Below are positions 17,428 to 27,025 of a stretch of 61,382 nucleotides of DNA, piece by piece. The translations under genes and the position numbers were made by a program. Where the stretch lies: assembly GCA_003576905.1 (NCBI GenBank), contig QEVG01000031.1, positions 1 to 61,382 on the forward strand, written 5' to 3'. Source of the stretch: Planctomycetota bacterium. GTDB taxonomy: Bacteria > Planctomycetota > Phycisphaerae > UBA1845 > UTPLA1. Positions within the stretch are counted from its first letter, which is position 1. Every line of letters begins with the position of its first letter. A model generated the notes under the pieces. The model was not told the origin of the DNA and did no database searches. It worked only from the letters and a program-made list of their open reading frames with translations.

Positions 17428-20400
17428 ATGACACGAGAGTATGCGAAGTTCGGAAAGGGCATCCTCGCCCTGGCAGTCGCCTTTACGGCGGTCTCCATGG
17501 CGCAGGCGGCGACCATCAACGTTCCGGCGGATCACGCGACGATCCAGGCGGCGATTGATGCAGCGGCGGCGGGTGACACGATTCTGGTTGCGCCTGGCGT
17601 TTACGATCAGGGCGTAGCTTCGCTGAACATCAACAAGGCGAACCTGATCGTTCAGTCAACGGGCGGGGCGGGTGCCACCCGGATCGAGTTGAACGACATG
17701 ACAATGCCGGTAGTAAAGATCACGGAACCCGGCTGCACGCTGGACGGATTCTGGATTCGCCAGTTGGGCAGTGGGGTCCAGGCGGGTCACTCGGGCGGCT
17801 GTGTTCGGCTTGAGCCGGATGGGGTCAGCCCGCCCCTGGGTACGGGTCCGACTACTTTGCCGACTCGCCCGATCACGACGGTTCAGAACTGCATCATCAG
17901 CGGCGATGAGACGGGTGAGGGCATTGTGACGTATTCGCCGGGGAACAGCGCGCTGGTGTACGCGCATATCCGGATTCTGAACAACCAGTTCGTACGGCAC
18001 GGGGCGGGGACCTATTCTTTCATGGATGCAATTCACTTTCACCATCAGGATCCCGATGCCGGCGGAGATTTCAACGATATCAGCGCGGGGGACTGCCTTA
18101 TCGAGATATTCAATAACGAGATGCAGGAAATCGATCGAGGCGGGGTCTATTTCCACGACGACATCGTCCGAACGAAAGTGGACATGGGCGGCAATTCGTC
18201 GACCCATGTGAACAGCGGGACAACCGACTATGGATATTATTTCAATGACGACATCGAGAGCTTCAGTTCAGTCAATGTCGTCGAATGCGAGGTTCTGGAT
18301 GCCGAGTACGGCTTTTATGCTTCTGGCGGGGTTTATTACCGGTCGCACCTGAAGGTTGAGAACTGCAATTTTTCGAACATTCGCGATTACGTGATCTATG
18401 CGAACTATTTTGAGGACGGCAGTTCGGCGACTGTCACCGGAAACACGATGTCCGGCGATGGGACGGCGTACTACGGCATATACATGGATGTCGAGTATGC
18501 AAGCTGGGCAACCGTGGATGGAAACGAGATAACCGGCGTCGACGAGTATGGGATGTATATCTACAGTTATTACGGCTCGAGCGTGATGGTGACGAACAAC
18601 GTCGTCATCGGCGCGGCCGGTTGCAGCTACGGCATTTACACCGACACCGAGTACGGCTCGGATATGACGGTGAACAACAACGACATCGCCGAGTTCGAGT
18701 ACGCGGGTCTTTACGAGGACTACCCGTACGGGGGTTCGACCTACACGGCGCGGGACAACACGATGCACGCCGACCCGGCGGGGGCGGACTACGGCATCTA
18801 CATGTATGGTCCCGAGTACGGCTCGATCGCGACACTGGCGAACAACGTTGCGACCGAGTTCGATACGTACGGCATCTACGTCGATTACGTGTATGACGGC
18901 GGCGACTGCACGATCGTCGGCAATACGTTGGCGGGCCTGGACGGCGACTACGGCATTTACGTTTACTACGTCTATGAGGGTTCGCAGTGCCTCGTGGAAG
19001 GCAATACATGCAGCAGCCTCGACTATGCCGGCTTCTACAATGACTACGTCTATTACGGCTCGCAGCTTACGGTGCAGAACAACAACTTCACCGGATCGGC
19101 CGCGGGCATGAGTTACGGCATGTATTTCGATGAGGTGTACAACAACTCGCATGTCTTTGTCCGGAACAACACCTGCTCAAACTTTGACGACACGGGCCTC
19201 TATTTCTACTGGAACTACGAGACGTCCATCGTCGAGATTGCGAACAACGTGTTGAACGGGCTGTCCACGGGGGCCACATACGGCATTTACTTTGATTACC
19301 CCGGCTACGAGGGCGGGGCGGTCAGCATTACGGGCAATACCGCGACCAATTTCGACGACACCGGACTCTATATCTACGACATGGAGTACGGCGCCATCTG
19401 CAACGTGGACAACAACACGTTCACGTCACACCCGGACGGCTGCTATTACGGGTTCTACCTTGACTACGTGTACTACGGTTCATCGCTGTTCATGAACAAC
19501 AACACATTCACCGGGCACGGCAACCAGGGTGGTGGTGAGTACGGTGTTTACCACGGCGACGAGATCTACGAAGGGTCGATCTGGACGATGACGAACAGCA
19601 CGTTCACGTCGCACGAAGCGGGCTGTGATTACGGCCTCTACTCGGACGACGGGTTCGACTACGGCTGCATCGGCATATTCGACAACAATACCTTCACGGG
19701 CTACACCGATACGGGGTTCTACACTTACTACACCGAGGACGGCTCAGATGTGGCGATAACGAACAACGTGTTCACGGCGCTGCCCGGCGGTTCCGATTAT
19801 GGAATCTACTTCGACGACGGCGCGGCGTACGGGAGTAACATCACCTGCAGCAACAACCAGGTCAGCCGGTTTACGGATACGGGCATCTGGTGTTACGAGC
19901 TTTATGAAGGCTCCACCGGCATCTTCAACAACAACCAGTTGATCGGTGAAGGGGCCGGGGCAACCTATGGCTTCTACATGGATGATTATGTTGACTACGG
20001 CTCGTACTGCGAGGTCAGCGGCAACAACATCCAGAACATCAAGGACGACGCGACAGAAGCGGCCGCCATCTATTTCGCAGATTACATTGATGACGGCAGC
20101 GAATGCCTCATCTCCAACAACGTCTGCCGTGGGCTGCCGGATACGGACACCAATGACTCCGGCATTTACATGTACTACACAGCGGAGTACGGGGCCACGC
20201 TGACGATCTCGGGGAATGACGTCGAGGACTTCAGCGAGACCTGCATCAAGCTGTATGACACGTTCTACTATGGCGCCGAGTGCCTGATTACCGGCAACCG
20301 GATGGCCGGCGGCATGTACGGCATCTGGACCGACGGCTACGGCGCCGAAGACGGCTGCGTGGTGACGATCAGCCGCAACGACATCAACGGCTTCACCGAG

Positions 20401-20991
20401 CACGGCATCCTCTGGTACGACGTGATTACGTCGAATCTCAACATCCTTGAGAACTCGATCGTGGGCGGCGGTACCGAGGCTGGAATCGAGATTGAGGATG
20501 ACATCTCGGCAGCCGCGAGGGTTGAAATCGCCGGCAACTGCTTCCAGAACGTGCCAACCGGCATCATCCTGGAACAGATCTTCGATTCATCGGTGGCCAA
20601 GATCTACGACAACGACTTCTCGGGCGTGACCACGCTGGGTGTCCGCGGCGAATTCGCCTCGGCGATCAACCCGGTCGACGCCCGGAACAACTTCTTCGGG
20701 GCCCTGGCTCAGAAGGCATTCGGCGAAGTCCTGACGACGCCGACCCTCGGGGCCGCGCCGGACAGTGACGGCGACGGCGTGTCGAATTGCGCCGACGCGT
20801 GTTCCGACACGGCGGCCGGTCAGAATGTGGACGCCAACGGATGCCCGGCAGCGGAGCCTGAGGAGCCGGAAGAGCCGGTAACTCCTTCGCCGTGCGGTGT
20901 CTGCGGCGCGGGCGCGGTCGGCTTCATGCCGCTTTCGATCCTGGGTCTGGCGATGATGCGCCGGCGAACGAGCGGTCGTCGGAGCCGCTGA
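17428..20991 (+). CDS. Giant Tyr/Asp/Asn-rich parallel beta-helix surface protein with a CGxCG/TM/Arg tail
   Basis: A 1187-residue exported protein. I chose ATG 17428 because AAAGGAA precedes it and a signal peptide follows (GILALAVAFTAVSMAQA). Residues about 30-130 resemble the start of a pectate-lyase-like right-handed beta-helix (INVPADHATIQAAIDAAAAGDTILVAPGVY). From about 265 to 1070 there are some 28 coils of 26-30 residues with the pattern YGIY-x-DYVYYGS-x-x-x-VxNNTFTG. Two coil types alternate (see findings). Then come a calcium-binding thrombospondin type 3-like segment (DSDGDGVSNCADAC), an acidic Pro-rich linker, and a tail CGVCGAGAVGFMPLSILGL ending MMRRRTSGRRSR. No catalytic site is obvious. 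It is probably a surface or envelope structural, adhesive or glycan-binding protein. Confidence 0.85.
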   Translation: MTREYAKFGKGILALAVAFTAVSMAQAATINVPADHATIQAAIDAAAAGDTILVAPGVYDQGVASLNINKANLIVQSTGGAGATRIELNDMTMPVVKITEPGCTLDGFWIRQLGSGVQAGHSGGCVRLEPDGVSPPLGTGPTTLPTRPITTVQNCIISGDETGEGIVTYSPGNSALVYAHIRILNNQFVRHGAGTYSFMDAIHFHHQDPDAGGDFNDISAGDCLIEIFNNEMQEIDRGGVYFHDDIVRTKVDMGGNSSTHVNSGTTDYGYYFNDDIESFSSVNVVECEVLDAEYGFYASGGVYYRSHLKVENCNFSNIRDYVIYANYFEDGSSATVTGNTMSGDGTAYYGIYMDVEYASWATVDGNEITGVDEYGMYIYSYYGSSVMVTNNVVIGAAGCSYGIYTDTEYGSDMTVNNNDIAEFEYAGLYEDYPYGGSTYTARDNTMHADPAGADYGIYMYGPEYGSIATLANNVATEFDTYGIYVDYVYDGGDCTIVGNTLAGLDGDYGIYVYYVYEGSQCLVEGNTCSSLDYAGFYNDYVYYGSQLTVQNNNFTGSAAGMSYGMYFDEVYNNSHVFVRNNTCSNFDDTGLYFYWNYETSIVEIANNVLNGLSTGATYGIYFDYPGYEGGAVSITGNTATNFDDTGLYIYDMEYGAICNVDNNTFTSHPDGCYYGFYLDYVYYGSSLFMNNNTFTGHGNQGGGEYGVYHGDEIYEGSIWTMTNSTFTSHEAGCDYGLYSDDGFDYGCIGIFDNNTFTGYTDTGFYTYYTEDGSDVAITNNVFTALPGGSDYGIYFDDGAAYGSNITCSNNQVSRFTDTGIWCYELYEGSTGIFNNNQLIGEGAGATYGFYMDDYVDYGSYCEVSGNNIQNIKDDATEAAAIYFADYIDDGSECLISNNVCRGLPDTDTNDSGIYMYYTAEYGATLTISGNDVEDFSETCIKLYDTFYYGAECLITGNRMAGGMYGIWTDGYGAEDGCVVTISRNDINGFTEHGILWYDVITSNLNILENSIVGGGTEAGIEIEDDISAAARVEIAGNCFQNVPTGIILEQIFDSSVAKIYDNDFSGVTTLGVRGEFASAINPVDARNNFFGALAQKAFGEVLTTPTLGAAPDSDGDGVSNCADACSDTAAGQNVDANGCPAAEPEEPEEPVTPSPCGVCGAGAVGFMPLSILGLAMMRRRTSGRRSR
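18220..20640 (+). repeat. About 28 beta-helix coils encoded in tandem
   Basis: Protein-level tandem repeats of roughly 26-30 codons inside the beta-helix gene. The conserved core is [YT]G[ILF]Y, an acidic/Tyr loop, YGS or EGS, then a hydrophobic strand and an N-N-x turn. DNA identity between copies is moderate, so the array is old rather than freshly expanded. Confidence 0.8.
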
Positions 20992-21358
20992 TCGCGGGAT
21001 TGACATCCTGGCTTGAATAAAGAGGGCCCACGGCGCGACATGCGTCGTGGGCCCTTTTCTTGTTGGATTCCGCCGCCGTTGAATTTTGGGCGCGTGCAAA
21101 GATGCCGTACTGCGACTCCGAGGAGACGGCGGGGGTCGCGGCAGGTCCGATAGCGCCGTGAGGTCTGCAGAATCCGGGCTGTTGTGCGCCCGGTGTGTTT
21201 CCGACAGTGGGCGTGCTGGGACCGCTGTATCTTGCGGGCTGGAAGGTTCATCGCCGGAGGAGGGCACGGCCACTATAATTCGGGGTTTGAGCGTGGGGTG
21301 CGCAGCGATGCCGCGGGCACGACGCCCACAGGCCCCCGGCTCAACGGCGGGAGACCCC
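20992..21358. other. Intergenic region: terminator, then a TATAAT element before the DUF362 gene
   Basis: After the terminator I see no gene. A perfect TATAAT at 21274-21279 could be the -10 for the DUF362 gene at 21359, although no good -35 stands 16-18 bp upstream. The frame upstream of 21359 is low-complexity and is not part of the protein. Confidence 0.4.
21019..21059 (+). terminator. Strong intrinsic terminator after the beta-helix gene
   Basis: AGGGCCCACG (21023-21032) and CGTGGGCCCT (21046-21055) form a perfect 10-bp stem with a 13-base loop. The stem is followed by TTTTCTTG and lies about 30 bp after the stop codon. Confidence 0.9.
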
Positions 21359-22633
21359 ATGCAACGCTCGAAAGTGGCGATTCTTCGCACGCGGCCGGCG
21401 ACGGTGTTTGACGACTATCACCGCTTGATGAATCTCGCGGGCTACCAGTCCGTGATCGCGAAGGACGCCGATACGGCGCTGAAGATCAACATCAGCTGGC
21501 ACTTTTTCTTTCCGGGCAGCTCGACGGTTCCGTGGCAGCTCGACGGCGTGATCCGGGCCATGAAACGGGACGGTTACAAGCCGGAGCTGATTCACGGCTG
21601 CCATAATCGGACGGTGGTGATCGACGCGCACCTCGGCGAGCGGGAGAACAAGCAGCTCAACGTGACCGAGGCCCACGGGCTTCGGAATATTCACCTGTAT
21701 GAGGGTGAGCCGTGGATAAACGTCCGGGACGCGGTGGGGGAGGTCGGCGACAAGTTCCTGGTGCTCAACAAGGTGTACCCGGACGGGTTCGCGGTACCGA
21801 GGCGGTTTGTCGGCGAGAACATCATTCATCTGCCGACGGTCAAGACGCACGTTTTCACGACGACGACGGGGGCGATGAAAAACGCCTTCGGCGGTCTGCT
21901 TAATGAGCATCGGCACTGGACGCACGAGGTGATCCATGAGACGCTCGTGGACCTGCTGATGATCCAGAAGAAGATTCATCGCGGCGTATTCGCGGTGATG
22001 GATGGCACGTTCGCGGGGGACGGGCCGGGCCCGCGGTGCATGATTCCGCACGTGAAGAACGTGATCCTGGCGAGCAGCGACCAGGTGGCGATCGACGCGG
22101 TGGCGGCGAAACTGATGGGAATGGACCCGCTGGCGATCAAGTACATCCGGCTTGCGCACGACATGGGGCTGGGTTGCGGCGATCCGCGGGAGATCGAGAT
22201 CGTCGGCGATGCCGACGCGGCGGCGGAAAACTGGCACTTCGACGGACCGTTCAAGAAGATGACCTTCGCGTCGAAGATGCAGCACAAGATTTACTGGGGT
22301 CGGCTCAAGACGGCGCTGGAGTGGTCGCTCAAGACGTGGCTTGCGCCGTGGGCGTACATCGCGAGCGTGCTGTATCACGACAGCTTCTGGTACCCCGCGC
22401 GGGCGAAACGGCACATGCGCGAGGTCCTGGAGAGCGACTGGGGCCGTCTGTTCGGGAACTGGGAGACGCTGACGCCGGACGAGCGCGGATTTCCGAGTGT
22501 TGGGGACAAACCAGCGGAGATGAAGCTTGTCGGCGCGGCGGCGCTTCGCAAATCGGTGAATATCCTCGGGACGTGCATTCGGGAGGCGCCGGAGTTCCGG
22601 CCTTTCAAGAAGCATTCGCACGGGCTGGGCTAA
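21359..22633 (+). CDS. DUF362 family protein
   Basis: A 424-residue protein starting at ATG 21359, with GGGAG upstream. The N-terminal two thirds carry the pattern I associate with DUF362. LKINISWHFFFPGSSTVPW comes near the start and NIIHLPTVKTHVFTTTTGAMKN in the middle, then GVFAVMDGTFAGDGPGPR and a later DQVAIDAVAAKLMGMDPLAIKYI. The C-terminal ~130 residues are Trp/Lys-rich with an amphipathic or weakly membrane-associated part (LKTWLAPWAYIASVLYH). I see no ferredoxin-type Cys cluster. The reaction is unknown; DUF362 has been linked in general to iron-sulfur or metal-related redox roles. SixA follows 121 bp downstream. Confidence 0.75.
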   Translation: MQRSKVAILRTRPATVFDDYHRLMNLAGYQSVIAKDADTALKINISWHFFFPGSSTVPWQLDGVIRAMKRDGYKPELIHGCHNRTVVIDAHLGERENKQLNVTEAHGLRNIHLYEGEPWINVRDAVGEVGDKFLVLNKVYPDGFAVPRRFVGENIIHLPTVKTHVFTTTTGAMKNAFGGLLNEHRHWTHEVIHETLVDLLMIQKKIHRGVFAVMDGTFAGDGPGPRCMIPHVKNVILASSDQVAIDAVAAKLMGMDPLAIKYIRLAHDMGLGCGDPREIEIVGDADAAAENWHFDGPFKKMTFASKMQHKIYWGRLKTALEWSLKTWLAPWAYIASVLYHDSFWYPARAKRHMREVLESDWGRLFGNWETLTPDERGFPSVGDKPAEMKLVGAAALRKSVNILGTCIREAPEFRPFKKHSHGLG

Positions 22634-22754
22634 ACCTGTGACAGGGCATTCGGGCATCGGCGCGGCGCGCATCCCGCATGGCGAGGCCGACGGGCTCGCC
22701 ACGCCGGTTCCGAGGCTGCACGGTCACGTATCGACACGATGGCAGGGAGCAATC

Positions 22755-23258
22755 ATGCAGGTATACCTGGTGCGACATGCGATTGCAGCGCCGCGAGAGG
22801 CAGGTTTCGTGGATGATGCGGCGCGCGAGCTGACGCCGATCGGGATGAAGAAGATGAGGCGCAATGCCGAGGCGCTTCGCCGCCTGGGCGTGGCGCTGGA
22901 CGAAGTGTGGACCAGTCCGTTGGTCCGCGCCCGGCAAACGGCGGAGATATTGGCGCAGGGGCTGGGAGGAAAATCGCCGGTGAAGGTGGTTGCCGCCCTC
23001 GAACCGGGCGGGACCTTCGAGGACCTTCGGGCGCGGCTGGCCGGTCACGCGCGGCTTTCGGCGGTGGCCCTTGTAGGCCATGAGCCTGGCATGAGTGAAC
23101 TCGCAGGCTTCCTGACGGGGGCGGGTCGGTCACTCATGTTTCGCTTCAAGAAGGGAGCGGTCGCGCTGATGGAGATCGACGATTTTTCGTCGCCGGTGCG
23201 TGGAGAGCTTTGCTGGTTTCTGACGCCGAAGATGATGGGGCTGATGGCCGGGCGGTGA
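22755..23258 (+). CDS. sixA: SixA-type phosphohistidine phosphatase (histidine phosphatase superfamily)
   Basis: A 167-residue protein starting at ATG 22755 with GGGAGC just upstream. The open frame begins at 22638, but this start gives the usual SixA N-terminus MQVYLVRHAIAAP. The catalytic R-H is at residues 7-8, the second arginine is in WTSPLVRARQTAEI, and the late histidine is in LVGHEPGMSEL. Length and motif order fit SixA, which removes phosphate from histidine phosphotransfer proteins such as ArcB, or from NPr. It could also act on small phosphate esters. It is upstream of, and collinear with, the CHAD-Ppx run. Confidence 0.8.
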   Translation: MQVYLVRHAIAAPREAGFVDDAARELTPIGMKKMRRNAEALRRLGVALDEVWTSPLVRARQTAEILAQGLGGKSPVKVVAALEPGGTFEDLRARLAGHARLSAVALVGHEPGMSELAGFLTGAGRSLMFRFKKGAVALMEIDDFSSPVRGELCWFLTPKMMGLMAGR

Positions 23259-23656
23259 TCGTCTTTCGTGCGGGCTGTCACAACCGACCGGCCCGGCCCG
23301 GTGCGTGTGAAATGCAGGGGCATGGTCCGATGGAACACAGCGCGGGGCGGGGCGATTACTGAGGATCGAGCAATGCGGCCTCGGACGCCTGTCTAAAGCG
23401 ACTGGGTACAAATCACATGTGGACGGCCACCATGCCTGCGGACATAACCCCTTGTAAAATCGAACGGTCGGAGGGTCATGCACTTGTTAATACTCGCGAG
23501 CGATTGAACGAATCCGGATTACTTGCGGTGGTTTCGGAGCGGCCAACACGATCTTAACGTGACCACTGCCGGAGTTTGTGATATCTTAGAGATTCGGCGT
23601 TTTAGGGATGAGATACAGACGTTCCCGTTCAGGATTGGGCAAGGAGGGGTGCGACG
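23259..23656. other. Intergenic region between sixA and the CHAD gene
   Basis: A 398-bp stretch with no credible gene. It is more AT-rich in its second half (23440-23620), which suits a promoter for the CHAD operon, but I could not pick a clean -35/-10 pair. No terminator after sixA was found. Confidence 0.35.
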
Positions 23657-24601
23657 ATGGACGGCACTCACGATCCAGAACTGGTCTCGCGATTTGCGTC
23701 ATACATTGAAAGGCAGGGAAAGCGATACCTTTCAAAACTCGAATCGGTGCTTTCCGCAGGGGAAACAGATGCGGTGCATGATGTTCGAGTTGCCTCTCGC
23801 CGGCTTGCGGAGCCGCTGCGCATCGCGGCCGGTGTGGGGGGGGGAAAGCGAGCCGAACGGGCCGCCGAACTCCTGGGCTGTACACGTCGGGGCCTGCGAA
23901 GGGTGCGTGAACTCGACGTACTTCTAGAGTCTCTGTGCGACGGTTCGCAAGCGGCGGGCCTGGACACCCAGGACTTGGCCAGGCTGGAGGGGGAGCTGAC
24001 CCGTCAGCGCGATCGCGCCATGGCCAAGGCGCGTCAAGCCTGCAAGCGGCAGAAATCCCCGGTGGCCGCCCGGATGGTTCGCGAAACTGCTCGAAAGCTA
24101 GGCTGCAAGGCCGGCAAGAAGGTGGCCGGGCGCATCGGCAGCAGGCTTGATGGCCGTTATGTGAAATCGCTCGATCGCCTGATCGAGCGGGATCCGCGTG
24201 AGGGCGCGACGGCGGACCTGCACGCGACGCGCATCTACCTCAAGAGGTTGCGTTACGTTGTGGAACTTTCGCGTGATGTGAGCGGGATCGATCGGCCTGA
24301 ACTGTTGAAGGCGCTAGTCGGAATGCAGGACCTTCTGGGATTCTGGAACGACCAGCTGGGGGCGGTTACGACGATCAGCAAGATCGCACGGTCGCCGCGC
24401 AACCTTTCCGAAGATGCGGGCTGGTCCGCCCGGCTGCTTGCGCACTGTGCCGGTCGGTTACGCGACGCCGAGCGGGCGCGGGAAAAGGCGATGCTGCAAT
24501 GGGAGGAGTTCGCGGCCTGCCTTGTACGCCATAGGTCCGGCCGAGGCGCGACCGACGCCGTTTCGAAATCGAGTGAGTCCGTGATCCAGCCGGCGTCGTA
24601 G
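23657..24601 (+). CDS. CHAD-domain protein (polyphosphate-binding family)
   Basis: A 314-residue protein, nearly all CHAD domain. The diagnostic VHDVRVASRRLAEPLR is at about residues 40-55. GLRRVRELDVLLESL follows and a second H-x-x-R-x-x-x-K-R type motif, LHATRIYLKRLRYVVEL, lies in the second half. The family is an alpha-helical bundle with a basic surface, known to bind inorganic polyphosphate and often encoded near polyphosphate enzymes. AAGGAGG lies 10 bases before the ATG, among the best ribosome binding sites in the window. The Ppx/GppA gene begins 23 bp downstream. Confidence 0.9.
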   Translation: MDGTHDPELVSRFASYIERQGKRYLSKLESVLSAGETDAVHDVRVASRRLAEPLRIAAGVGGGKRAERAAELLGCTRRGLRRVRELDVLLESLCDGSQAAGLDTQDLARLEGELTRQRDRAMAKARQACKRQKSPVAARMVRETARKLGCKAGKKVAGRIGSRLDGRYVKSLDRLIERDPREGATADLHATRIYLKRLRYVVELSRDVSGIDRPELLKALVGMQDLLGFWNDQLGAVTTISKIARSPRNLSEDAGWSARLLAHCAGRLRDAERAREKAMLQWEEFAACLVRHRSGRGATDAVSKSSESVIQPAS

Positions 24602-24624
24602 TCAGCAGCAAAGGTGGCCGATCC

Positions 24625-26337
24625 TTGATCAACGCCGGTGATCCCATCGAATCGGACACGAACCCGCCATCGGACTTCGCGCCGGACGCCAGCCGTGGGG
24701 AGCCGGCGCTCGAAGCCGATTTCGACGAGAGCTTTCTTCAGCGCCGCAGCGGTGTGATCCGCCGCCCGCCGCCCACGAAATTCGGCGCGATCGACATCGG
24801 CACGAACAGCATCCACATGATCATGGTTGAGATTACGCCCGAGGGGGATTTTCGGATTCTCGGGCGCGACAAGGAGATGGTGCAGCTCGGCAAGGGCGGC
24901 TTTCAGAAGCATCTGCTGACGCCGCCGGCGATGGATGCGGGCATTGCGGCCCTGACGCGTTTTCAGAAGATGGCGCGGCTCAAGGGGATTGCCAGCCTGC
25001 GGGCCGTGGCGACCAGCGCGGTGCGGGAGGCGCACAACGGCGGGGATTTCGTCGAGCGGGCGCGGGGCGAGCTGGGTCTGGACGTGCACGTGCTCTCGGT
25101 TGAGGACGAGGCCCGGCTCATTTATCTCGCGGTGCGGCATGCGGTGAAGCTCGGCGAGGAGGATGACCTGATCTGCGACATTGGCGGCGGCAGCGTGGAG
25201 GTCATTGTAGGCAACGCCCGGCGGCCGCTTGTTCTCTTCTCTTCAAAACTTGGCGGGCTTCGGCTGGCGGAGCTGTTTCTCCAGACCGATCCGCCGCCGC
25301 TGGGGGAAATCAAGTCGATGCGCCGGCAGATTCAAAAGAGCCTCTCGCCGCTGGAGCAGCGTGTAGGTCGCCGGCGCTTCGGGCGGTGCATCTGTACGTC
25401 GGGCAGCTTTGAGTGCATCGCCCGAATCTGTCAAGGCCGGCGCGGCATGCAGGTATCCGACGGCCAGGTGCAGATGCGCGTCAGCCGTGCGGAGCTCAAG
25501 GCGCTCCTGTCCGACCTTTCGGGGACTTCGCGGGAGCAGCGGCTAAAAATCCCGGGGATGGATGCCAAGCGTGTTGACACGCTGATTCCGGCGGCCACGA
25601 CGCTAATGACGATCGGGCGGATGTTCGAGGTGCAGATCTTCGAGTTCTGCGACATGGCGCTACGCGAGGGCCTGATCATCGATCATATCGCGCAGAGCCG
25701 GGCGCACCTTCTGGCCCGGGCGACGTGGCCGGACCCGCGGATCCGGAGCGTCATTCAGCTCGCCGAGCGCTGCGGCTATCACCGTGCCCACGCGGAACAG
25801 GTGCAACGGCTTGCCCTGTCGCTGTTCGATCAGCTCAATCCGCTGCACGGACTCGACCGTCGGTACCGCGAGCTGCTGGGATTCGCATGCCTGCTGCACG
25901 ACGTCGGCTACCTGATCGGGCACTCGGGGCACCACAAGCACTCGTACTACCTAATTCGCAACGGCGGGCTCCAGGGCTTCGGGGACATGGAGATCGAACT
26001 GATCGCCAACCTGGCGCGTTATCATCGGAAGGGGAAACCGCGGAAATCGGACTACAGTTACTGTCACCTGGATCGGCAGAGCCGCCGAGCCTTCAAGAAG
26101 CTGATCCCGGTGCTCCGGCTGGCCAACGCTCTGGACCGCACGCATTACTCAGTGGTTCAGTCGGTCGTTTGTCGGCTGCTCGGGGACCGGGTAGACCTTC
26201 AGGTGAATTCGGAACGCGACTGCGAGCTGGAAGTGTGGACGGCCCGGCGGGAGAAGGAGCACTTCGAGCGGGAATACGGGATTGCGATGAAGATATGCCC
26301 GCCGGGGGAGGAGTCAGTCAAGAATGGCGCAGAGTAG
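24625..26337 (+). CDS. Ppx/GppA-family exopolyphosphatase / pppGpp phosphatase with C-terminal HD domain
   Basis: A 570-residue protein starting at TTG 24625 with AAGGTGG upstream. After a variable 48-residue leader the Ppx/GppA fold begins with FGAIDIGTNSIHMIMVEI, the phosphate-1 loop. It continues with ATSAVREAHNGGDFVERA, VEDEARLIYLAVRHAV, and the second phosphate loop DLICDIGGGSVEVIVG. From about residue 385 is an HD-type domain containing CLLHDVGYLIGHSGHHKHS. This is the domain order of long Ppx enzymes. It likely degrades polyphosphate from the end or hydrolyses pppGpp. Its last 14 bases overlap the next gene, so it is translationally coupled with the first kinase-like gene. Confidence 0.85.
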   Translation: MINAGDPIESDTNPPSDFAPDASRGEPALEADFDESFLQRRSGVIRRPPPTKFGAIDIGTNSIHMIMVEITPEGDFRILGRDKEMVQLGKGGFQKHLLTPPAMDAGIAALTRFQKMARLKGIASLRAVATSAVREAHNGGDFVERARGELGLDVHVLSVEDEARLIYLAVRHAVKLGEEDDLICDIGGGSVEVIVGNARRPLVLFSSKLGGLRLAELFLQTDPPPLGEIKSMRRQIQKSLSPLEQRVGRRRFGRCICTSGSFECIARICQGRRGMQVSDGQVQMRVSRAELKALLSDLSGTSREQRLKIPGMDAKRVDTLIPAATTLMTIGRMFEVQIFEFCDMALREGLIIDHIAQSRAHLLARATWPDPRIRSVIQLAERCGYHRAHAEQVQRLALSLFDQLNPLHGLDRRYRELLGFACLLHDVGYLIGHSGHHKHSYYLIRNGGLQGFGDMEIELIANLARYHRKGKPRKSDYSYCHLDRQSRRAFKKLIPVLRLANALDRTHYSVVQSVVCRLLGDRVDLQVNSERDCELEVWTARREKEHFEREYGIAMKICPPGEESVKNGAE

Positions 26338-27025
26338 CGGCGAGCTGTTGTTACAGCCGCATACCTATCCGGGCCGGCTGATCATCGTGGAGGGAATCGA
26401 CGGGTCGGGCAAAAGCACGCAGATCCGCCTGGTTCAGCGGTGGCTGACCAGCCTGGGTTACAACGTGTTTTTTACGGAGTGGAACTCCGCCGAACTGGTC
26501 AAGAAGACGACCAAGAAGGGCAAGAAGAACCGGAGCCTGACGCCGACGACCTTCAGCCTGCTGCATGCCACCGATTTCGCCCATCGGCTGGTGAGCAACA
26601 TCCTTCCACCGCTTAAGGCGGGAATGATCGTGCTGGCCGACCGGTACGTGTACACGGCGTATGCCCGCGACCATGTTCGCGGCTGCGACCGCGACTGGGT
26701 TCGGAAGGTGTATCGGTATGCTCCGAAGCCGGACATCGCGTTTTATTTCAAGGTGCCGATCGAGGTATCGCTGAAACGAATCACCATGACGCGGCAAATC
26801 CTGAAGGATTTTGAGGCGGGAATGGACCTGAACCTGCACCCGGACCCGATCGAGAGCTTCCGGCTCTTTCAGGGGATGATCCTGGAGGAATACGACCGCA
26901 TGACGGCGGAGAGCGGATTCGTGGTGATCGACGCGGCGCGAAACATCGCCGACCAGCAGAAACAGGTGCGTGCCGTGATCGAGACTAGCCTGGGCACCTA
27001 CAGCAGAAAGCCGAGGATCGCATGA
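26324..27025 (+). CDS. Thymidylate-kinase-like P-loop kinase, paralogue 1
   Basis: A 233-residue P-loop kinase of the thymidylate kinase fold. The Walker A motif IIVEGIDGSGKSTQ is complete, with Lys30. DRYVYTAYARDHVRG aligns with the DRY/H nucleotide-binding segment, but the expected Ser and AYQ-type residues that recognise thymine are replaced by TA-ARD. A conserved FEAGMDLNLHPDPIESFRLFQ occupies the lid region. It starts within the end of the Ppx/GppA gene (14-bp overlap), and its stop overlaps the next ATG as ATGA. It may not be the housekeeping dTMP kinase; the phosphate acceptor is unclear. Confidence 0.8.
   Translation: MAQSSGELLLQPHTYPGRLIIVEGIDGSGKSTQIRLVQRWLTSLGYNVFFTEWNSAELVKKTTKKGKKNRSLTPTTFSLLHATDFAHRLVSNILPPLKAGMIVLADRYVYTAYARDHVRGCDRDWVRKVYRYAPKPDIAFYFKVPIEVSLKRITMTRQILKDFEAGMDLNLHPDPIESFRLFQGMILEEYDRMTAESGFVVIDAARNIADQQKQVRAVIETSLGTYSRKPRIA

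Noticed and set aside
18220-20640. CRISPR-like array
   Set aside because: The repetition is at the protein level with a continuous open frame; there are no constant repeats with unique spacers.
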